From Clavulina sp. PMI_390 (lineage: Eukaryota; Basidiomycota; Agaricomycetes; Cantharellales; Hydnaceae), in contig WIDE01000044.1 in the NCBI GenBank assembly GCA_015039315.1, positions 119,994 to 183,993 of the forward strand: a stretch of 64,000 nucleotides of DNA. The letters run 5' to 3'. Shown in pieces: positions 57,570 to 64,000 of the stretch. The notes beneath the pieces were generated by a model. It was given only the letters and a program-made list of their open reading frames with translations. It did no database searches and was not told the origin of the DNA. Position numbers and translations under genes: made by a program. How positions within the stretch are numbered: the first letter of the stretch is position 1; every line of letters starts with the position of its first letter.

Positions 57570-59335
57570 TTACTCTACTATTGTACTAACGCTTTGCTCG
57601 CTCCTAATTATCGGAGACTTGGAGTCATTCCGCTGTTTCTTTGGGGGGTGATCCTTCTCGGATCCAGATGAGGGAGACGACACTGGCACTGGCGTTTCCG
57701 TCCCCGTTCTTATCCCATGGTCTATCTCAATGTTCATCGATTTGAGGGTAGTAATACCTCTGTCAACCCAATGCTTGAGCACATCATTGTGTTCGTACCA
57801 TTCCGCTTTAGATTGTTGAGCAGCCGTTGTTGTTAGATCTGTCACGTTGTTCTTCTTCTGTGAGGGTTGTGCGATCAGTTTTCAAAGTCCGAGAGCATCG
57901 TCAGAGGGGCGGACCTTCTTTGGGCGCTTCCGTTTCGCCGATCTTGAGAGCGGGTTCCCATTCTTATCAAGCTCTGTAATGGCTTCCACGTTTACTTCGG
58001 GGCCAAGGGTATCATGCCGTGAGGTATCACCACCCAACACCACCGGCTCCTCAACTGATAATGTCTCTATCGCAGCGGCAGTCTCAGGTTCAACGTCGGG
58101 TGCACTCCCCGAGGGCTCATACCCAGCCCACATTGCCCCACTCCGCACCCACGCAGCAACATTGGTCTGCCACGACATCTCGTCAAGAACACCAATTACA
58201 GCAAGCAAAGTTTGGTCCACTATTGGTGGATCAGTGCTTTCCTCTGTGTGCGATGTGACAGCATCGACGTCGGCTCGCCGAGTTTCAGCATCATATTCGT
58301 GAAGGATGAGATGATTGAAGGGTTGCATGTGCGCTTTGAGAGCCGAATCATCGAGGAGGATTGTATCAACGGCAGAGAATTGTTCTTCGCCGTCAGGCGG
58401 AGCAGGGAGTCCTTCCCACAGTCGGTCAAAGTTCTTGACCGTTTGGACTTTGCGTGCTACATGTTCTCTTACTGTGAGCGACTGGGTGTTCATAACGAGA
58501 TAAAATCATCAAACACGTACAGAAGTCAGCTTGTGATAATCCTAGAGTATCCCTTGCCCAGACTCGCTTCAAGCTCTCTTTGTCCTCTCCAAATGCGACA
58601 TCTACCATATTGGCCACATTCCCAGGTTGGGCACTGCTCCATATCATCGCCTGCATTGTCTCATGCTTGGCGAGAAATTGTGCGAACGCTCCCATGTATG
58701 GCCGCGGGTGCACTTTCCTGATCGTGGATCCCGGTTTGGGATTAGACCTGAAAACAAGAGTCCCATTGAGATCGAGAACAAGTAGTTTACGAGAAGGTGT
58801 AGTTCCTCTTGTTGGAGGTTGTTCTGCAACATTCATGTAAGCCTCAGTGGGAGTGCCAGGGACAAAGGGAGGAGGTGGAGAGCGACGCGGGGGATTTCGG
58901 ACAGGTGTCTTCTTGGCAAATAGAGGAGGGGGCGTGAAAGTCCGGCGCGAAGGATCTGGGGAGAGGGTGTGGTTTGCACGAGGGGATGGAGAGGGTGATG
59001 TCCGTGAGCGAGAGGACGGTCGAGGCCGCCGAGGGGCGTGGAGGGGAATGTGATTGTTAAGTGTAACCTGACTTTTCATAACTTTTGGACCAGCAGGAAG
59101 TGTGTGGCCATGAGACGGCCCTGCCACAGCGACGGGATCATCATAGTAGCCTCCTGAGGCAGCCCAGGCACCGTTGGGATCATACTATGCTCTTGTGCTT
59201 GTTAGAGCTTTCTTAGGAAGTTGAGTGTAAGAAGGAGCTTATACTTACTGCATCATCTTCAGCATACGCAGGAGCAGGATCATAGAGAGCATTGGTGTCA
59301 TCATACACCGAAGGAGAGTAGGGGTGGCGGAACAT
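57570..59335 (-). CDS. NIF/FCP1-like HAD-fold protein with DLNGT motif, about 531 aa
   Basis: Four exons join in frame: 59335-59249, 59184-58521, 58471-57915 and 57857-57570. The N-terminal 190 residues are disordered and Pro/Ser/Arg-rich. The HAD domain follows with KLLVLDLNGTLVFRS, then HPRPYMGAFAQFLAKH, MIWSSAQPGNVANMV and KVQTVKNFDRLW, and TILLDDSALKAHMQPFNHL near its end. This is the order seen in FCP1/SCP/NIF phosphatases. The second Asp of the DxDx(T/V) catalytic motif is Asn here. A nuclear-type basic stretch (KRKRPKK) sits before the last exon. The C-terminal exon contains WYEHNDVLKHWVDRG, a helix common in fungal homologues. Activity is uncertain because of the Asn; it may be a pseudophosphatase or a divergent enzyme. 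Confidence 0.85.
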
Positions 59336-59665
59336 TATACGATGGTCTAAGGGCGTGCAATAATTCCGATAGGTGTGGGACTTGTGGTGATAGTAAGGTA
59401 AAGGGTTCCTTGTATGCAAGCGTAGTCCTGAGAACCTCCCGGCTCTCAGAGCCAGGGGCGTAGGGTATAGTCTAGCAAGTGTGGATATTTTGAAATTATA
59501 TCAAGATCCGAAGATATTCAGCTCAGAAATAACGAGAAGATATCGCTCTGAAGGACGCAGCTATTGACAGGTTGTTGCCGCAGGTTGTGGGGACCAAATA
59601 TATGTCAACACTGCCCGCCCGCCCAATTTCCCTCCCACCTACTTTCTCGTATCGCTCCAGCCAGC
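59336..59665. other. Divergent promoter region
   Basis: 330 bp between the start codons of the NIF-domain gene (minus) and the RhoGAP gene (plus). Both promoters must lie here; no TATA box is obvious and no other gene is supported. Confidence 0.5.
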
Positions 59666-62480
59666 ATGCCTATCTCTAACACGCTCAAGCAAAAGCTTTC
59701 TAGTCTCTCCCTTTCCCAATCAGCTGCTTCATCTTCTACATCATTGCCATCACCCTCCTCATTCGCATCAAATTCCTCTCGCCGAAACAATGTCTTCAAC
59801 TTTGCGCGGCGGGAAAGAACCGAATACAGCGACGACGAGCCAGTCCCAATGATTGATGATGCTTCCCTTGATGAAATAATGCAAAGAGTGATACGACAAG
59901 CTGGGGTAGATTATGAGTGAGTACCATTATCTCATACACTACTTCTCGGTTCTCTTTCATTGGTGGAAGAAGGTACATGTGCTGACCGCTCTAATATATA
60001 GAACCCGACCAATGTGAGGCTACTGAACCGCTATCAATTCTTTGTTTTTGTTCACCCTTCGCGCGCCAACCAGGGTCGTCATCACCGCTGCTGAATTTCC
60101 AGACCCTCGAGTGTTATCCTATGATTTGCTCTTCCAACGTGTCTTGCGATATCTTGATCTCTTCGGTATGTCCCATTCCTCGTCGATCTCGCTCTTGCTG
60201 ATCGAACATTCATTTCCAGTTGAAAGCGACTATTCTGTCGTGTTCCTGGTTGCCGGAGGGAAATTCGCCCCGGGCTGGTCTTGGGTATGGAAATCCTACC
60301 GCAGCCTTAACCGAAAGTGCGTAATTTACTTGTTGCCACATAATATTTTTTTGGGCATGGTGACCTTAATAATGTTGTGATGATCCCTTCAATTCAGATA
60401 CCGCAAGAACTTGAAAAAACTAGTCAGTGATAATTCAACGGGCGCGCCAGGTACCAAATTAACATGACAATCATCTCTTATACAGTATATCGTACACACT
60501 ACTCTCTTTAGTAAAAGTGTGCCATTCCCCAGGACTTGTTCGTGATCCCACCCTGACATGAAATATCTTTCAGTGCTTTTTTCACTCGCCGGAACCATTA
60601 TCAGGTATATCAATATCCATTTACCGCCGCCACTTCACTAACTGTGTCTCTAGCCCCAAATTTTTCCGGAAAATCCAATACATCCCGACGTTGAGTGCTC
60701 TCGCGCAGTGTGTGCCCCTGACAAATCTCGATCTACATCCCGCCGTCTACCGGTACGTGCCATTCCCAAGGAGCTGGTCCAATGTTCTGATGGAAGCCAC
60801 GCCAGAGAGAATTTGAAACATGAAAGGGAAATCGTTATTCACCACAATGAGCCATCCCAAATGTTCGGCGTGTCCTTGGACCAACTAATGGGTCCTGATG
60901 GGCTCTCATCCGGAATCCCAAGGGCTGTGAAGGACTGCGCGGAAGATATTCGCGCTAGAGGTACACTTACAATTAAATCCAACCGTAATGCCTCCTAATC
61001 TGGCGTCTGCTTCCTAGGTCTCGAAGTTGAAGGTCTCTTCCGCCGTTCTCCCAGTTCTACCATGCTCAAGCATGCCGGGGAAGCCTATAACCGAGGTCGG
61101 TCACGCTTCTAGCCATCAGATTAAGCAGCATCTCATCTAGTAATTCCAGGCCATCCGGTTTCACTCTCATATTTCGATGACCCCAACATATCCGCCGTCC
61201 TTCTGAAGAAATTCTTTCGTGACTTACCTCAGCCAATCTTCTCAGAATCCATGTATCCTTTAATTCAAGCCTGTCCACTCCCCACAACGGACGCGTCCGA
61301 TCGATCCTGCGTCGATTATATCCGCAACACCATCATACCCATGGTCGACAGCACGTCACCACCAGCGTTAATTGTACTTTCATACGTTATTCGTGAGTCC
61401 CAAAATGCGACCCTGCTGTGAAATCAGGCTAATTGGTTTACTTTTCCTTCAGACCTACTTCACGACGTCTCACTGCGCTCCTCCATCAATAAGATGGACG
61501 CAACCAATCTTGCTCTCGTCTTCACTCCAAACCTCGTTGCAGGTTCTAACATTATCAGGGACACTCAGATGGCCTCCATTCCCACTGTGGCCATGCAAAC
61601 GGCCTCACTAGTCAATCCATCTGGGCCATTATCTGGCGGCCGAGCCAAAATGATGACGCTAGGGATAATGATGAAAGTATGCATTGAACAATACTTCGAG
61701 ATCTTCGAGGAAATTCCCGATCGGACAACTGCTAGCTCGTCACATCCATCCCTCTCTCTGTCCTCTGGCCCTAACAATGGCTTGATCCCCCCGAATTCAA
61801 CATACTCGCAAACTTTTTCTGCCAGGAATGTCGCACCCCTTGAAGACATCACACTGCCTGCAGAGCCGCGCCATCTTTCCACCCCTCCACCGCGATCCTC
61901 ATCGCGTGGAGTCACAGGAGGAGCGGTTTCTCCCATTTCGTTCTCGGCGTCGTCAAGTGAGTCGTTCACAACGGCGGAGGATTCTGACGATGAGGATGAG
62001 GCCGTGCTCGTCATGCCCCTCGGACCCTCATCGCCAACAACCTCCTCGTCCTCTCATCATGGCACATGGAGTGGAGCTGCATCACCAATGGTTGGCTCGG
62101 CTGCTTCTTCGCCTCCAGGAGCCCCGCGGGCATTTGGTGGAGGAATGGACGGTGGGTATCCTGCATCCCCACTCGCCTCTCCCTCCCCCACTCACCGAAG
62201 GAAGGATTCCGTCCAGTCACAAGCAACCACCCGGAACTCTAGTTCCACCACTCGTGGGGCAGAGTCGATCCATGGGTCAGTACGCGGGACGCTTCGCGCC
62301 GCACGGTCCGTTATCAGTATTGATCGTACACCAGGAAAGAGTGGGTCGATTAGACTTGGCAGTGATGGCAGCCCGGCAGGGCGCAGGGTTAGTGGTGCGG
62401 GAGTGGAGGCAATCGGTGTCACCGCTGCAGGCTTCTTCTCCCCTGTGAATAAGGATTCGCCGTCGGCCTCCGGTTCCTAA
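59666..62480 (+). CDS. Rho GTPase-activating protein with CRAL-TRIO/BCH domain
   Basis: The start gives MPISNTLKQKLSSLSLS. Exons: 59666-59916, 60002-60013, 60074-60165, 60220-60316, 60398-60422, 60486-60516, 60574-60604, 60654-60752, 60806-60960 and further ones to the long last exon ending at 62480. The BCH/Sec14-like half shows VVITAAEFPDP, then YIVHTTLFSKMLFSLAGTII and FFRKIQYIPTLSALAQCV. The RhoGAP half starts FGVSLDQLMG, has the arginine finger in GLEVEGLFRRSPSS, then KKFFRDLPQPIFSES and the conserved NKMDATNLALVFTPNLV. A 240-residue Ser/Pro-rich tail follows with an acidic cluster (EDSDDEDEA). The order matches p50RhoGAP (ARHGAP1) and yeast Ecm25. It would stimulate GTP hydrolysis on Rho/Cdc42 proteins in polarised growth. 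Confidence 0.9.
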
Positions 62481-62848
62481 CTGAACCCGAGGACGGACTC
62501 CGCTTATACTATGCTGATTATTATGCCCGGTTTTCACGCATCTGATGCCTATCTAAGTTGCTATGTTCTTATTATGTTCGCGGACTTATCATGCTTATCG
62601 TGGGCTCTTCGTGGCTTCGCCCAGTTTATTTACCCACCCTAGGTGTGGGCAAGGACTATAAACTATTCCATTATTGTATTTTGCTCTAGAGCTGATGTAT
62701 GGGTATATAAGAATGGAATATGGTATTATAGGGAAAAGGGAAAGAAAGAGAGCAGTAAGGGTATAAGGTTGTCAAGCAGCCTGAAGACATGAAATGGAAA
62801 CCTGAACACTTGCGAGACAGGTCAAATATCACGGATAGCAAGGGGATT
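62481..62848. other. Convergent 3' spacer
   Basis: About 370 bp between the stops of the RhoGAP gene and the Hos3-type gene. AT-rich near 62675-62730 and otherwise featureless. Confidence 0.5.
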
Positions 62849-64000
62849 TCATGAGGGAGGAGTAGGGGCATTAGCGTTGAAACTCGAGTGTGCGGCGGGC
62901 CCATTAGCTACAAGTTGCTCAGAAGTGGCCGAAGCGCCCTCTTGGCCAAGAGGGGGGGACTTAACACGGCTGGGTACTTTGATCCGAATCTTTAAGATCT
63001 CCTGCTCCTGTGGAGCCCTTCCAATGGGCTTGGGAGGGGCAGAATTAGGAGGTGCAGCCAGTATTTCTGCCGCTGGAGTAATGACGGGGGTGGTTGGGGC
63101 AGAAGAGGGAACCATGAGGGGCGTGCCAGAAGATTCTGGGGCGTCTACAGGAAGACGTGGCACAGGAGGAGCGGGTTGTCGAACAGTACGCGGTTGGCCT
63201 GCTTTAGATACTGGCTTAGTTACACTTCTGGAGGTGGTGCCGACAGACGAGACTGGTGGCCTCGAGCTGGTCGTTGCGGCCTTAGATTTTGGTGGGGATG
63301 AAGCGGGAGTCCGAGAGCTCCTGGGTTTTCTTGGGGGACTTTGTGCTGCCGCAACCTGCGTCGAAGACTCGTTGACTGCCGATGTCGTCGCTTGCGAGCG
63401 ACCACTAGGTGAGGATCCTGGAGTGGTGCCCGAAGCCCCTCCAGGCTCTCGTTTTGTCCGATCTCTGAGTGTCATCTTTGGGGCAGTGGAGGTGGGTGCG
63501 CTCTGCCGCGGTGGGCGGGTAGGGCGAATATTTGGGAGAGGAGGGAGCACCAGGAAGAGCTCGCGATCCATTGTCTCCGTAATCTCTCGCGTTCTCTGCA
63601 TCCATGTGGGCTCGCTTGCGACCGCGGCTGCAGAGGTCTTCGAAAGTCGTGGTTTGGCTCCACGAGCCACAGGTTTCGCCAGCCTCTCGAGCTGCGTAAA
63701 CCATCTTGTAAGCCCAACAACGTTCAGGGTGTTCCGGATAGGAATGGAGCTCACCTGTTCGAGACTATCCGGTTCCCACCACCTCCGATTCACGATCTCT
63801 TCCGCTTTCTCTGGGGCTGCCATCCCTGAAACGTAAGCTGCTGATGCACTCATCAGGCCCCAGTCACTGTAGCCGCCCTCCAGCACGCTCACAACTCTTC
63901 CCATAGCATGCTTCTCGGCAAATGCTACCACGTCATGAGCGAATCGAGTGTAGAATGCGGTGGGCACGTTGCGATTGTGTCTCGACATGTACTCGTGCTC
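62849..64000 (-). CDS. Hos3-type histone deacetylase, C-terminal part (5' end beyond window)
   Basis: One long open exon runs from the right edge to a stop at 62849. Its first residues (EHEYMSRHNRNVPTAFY, then VVAFAEKHAMGRVVSVLEGGYSD) are the end of the deacetylase domain as found in fungal Hos3. The catalytic His/Asp residues lie upstream, outside the window. A helical segment follows (LNVVGLTRWFTQLERLAKP), then a 230-residue Ser/Pro/Thr/Lys-rich disordered tail. This tail is longer than the catalytic remnant and may mediate chromatin or septin-ring targeting (inference from yeast Hos3). The 5' part is truncated by the window only; no break is seen. Confidence 0.9.
   Translation of the reverse strand, partial: EHEYMSRHNRNVPTAFYTRFAHDVVAFAEKHAMGRVVSVLEGGYSDWGLMSASAAYVSGMAAPEKAEEIVNRRWWEPDSLEQVSSIPIRNTLNVVGLTRWFTQLERLAKPVARGAKPRLSKTSAAAVASEPTWMQRTREITETMDRELFLVLPPLPNIRPTRPPRQSAPTSTAPKMTLRDRTKREPGGASGTTPGSSPSGRSQATTSAVNESSTQVAAAQSPPRKPRSSRTPASSPPKSKAATTSSRPPVSSVGTTSRSVTKPVSKAGQPRTVRQPAPPVPRLPVDAPESSGTPLMVPSSAPTTPVITPAAEILAAPPNSAPPKPIGRAPQEQEILKIRIKVPSRVKSPPLGQEGASATSEQLVANGPAAHSSFNANAPTPPS

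Overview
The window looks like nuclear DNA of a filamentous basidiomycete (Agaricomycetes). Genes are dense and on both strands. Most are split by many short GT-AG introns of about 45-75 nt, often with CTAAC/CTGAC-like branch sites. A DUF6699-type gene, a Hos3-type deacetylase and a fungal A-P-R adenylate-forming reductase also point to fungi. A Ceratobasidiaceae/Rhizoctonia-like source is only an inference. No rRNA, tRNA, CRISPR array or recognisable transposon was found.

Layout, left to right: a large unrecognised Ser-rich protein (884-6717, +); a 2.1 kb gene-poor stretch; a DUF6699-type protein (8824-10684, +); a 13-exon adenylate-forming reductase (11193-15431, -); a small unresolved reading frame (15518-16085, -); a full-length ABCC transporter (16660-22743, -); a small, apparently broken gene (23603-24005, -). 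A conserved core follows: the mitochondrial p32/MAM33 protein (24833-25994, -) divergent from coatomer alpha-COP (26287-30637, +); an Afi1/DENN-type protein (30932-34093, -); a PHD-like plus double-chromodomain protein (34974-38197, -); a FYVE-like/SAP-like/RING protein (38790-41114, -); a 131-aa orphan (41653-42189, -); a kinase-like protein (42902-44214, +); and a GNAT-Mss4 fusion (44485-45777, -). Next come a second ABCC transporter (46329-52490, +), paralogous to the first and in opposite orientation; two tandem intronless alpha/beta hydrolases (53131-53988 and 55104-55958, +); ribosomal protein eS24 (56554-57201, -); a NIF/FCP1-like HAD protein (57570-59335, -); a CRAL-TRIO/RhoGAP protein (59666-62480, +); and the 3' part of a Hos3-type histone deacetylase (62849 to the right edge, -).

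Functional links: alpha-COP, the Afi1 homologue and the RhoGAP act in membrane traffic and polarity. The PHD/chromo protein and Hos3 act on chromatin. The reductase next to an ABCC exporter could be a minimal metabolite module (inference). The most notable signals are the twin ABCC genes, whose first three exons have identical lengths; the internally duplicated chromodomain unit; a CARP-like FYVE-SAP-RING architecture in a fungus; and an apparent 1-nt frameshift inside the Mss4 part of the acetyltransferase fusion. Exon boundaries were placed by hand from GT-AG sites, reading phase and family motifs.
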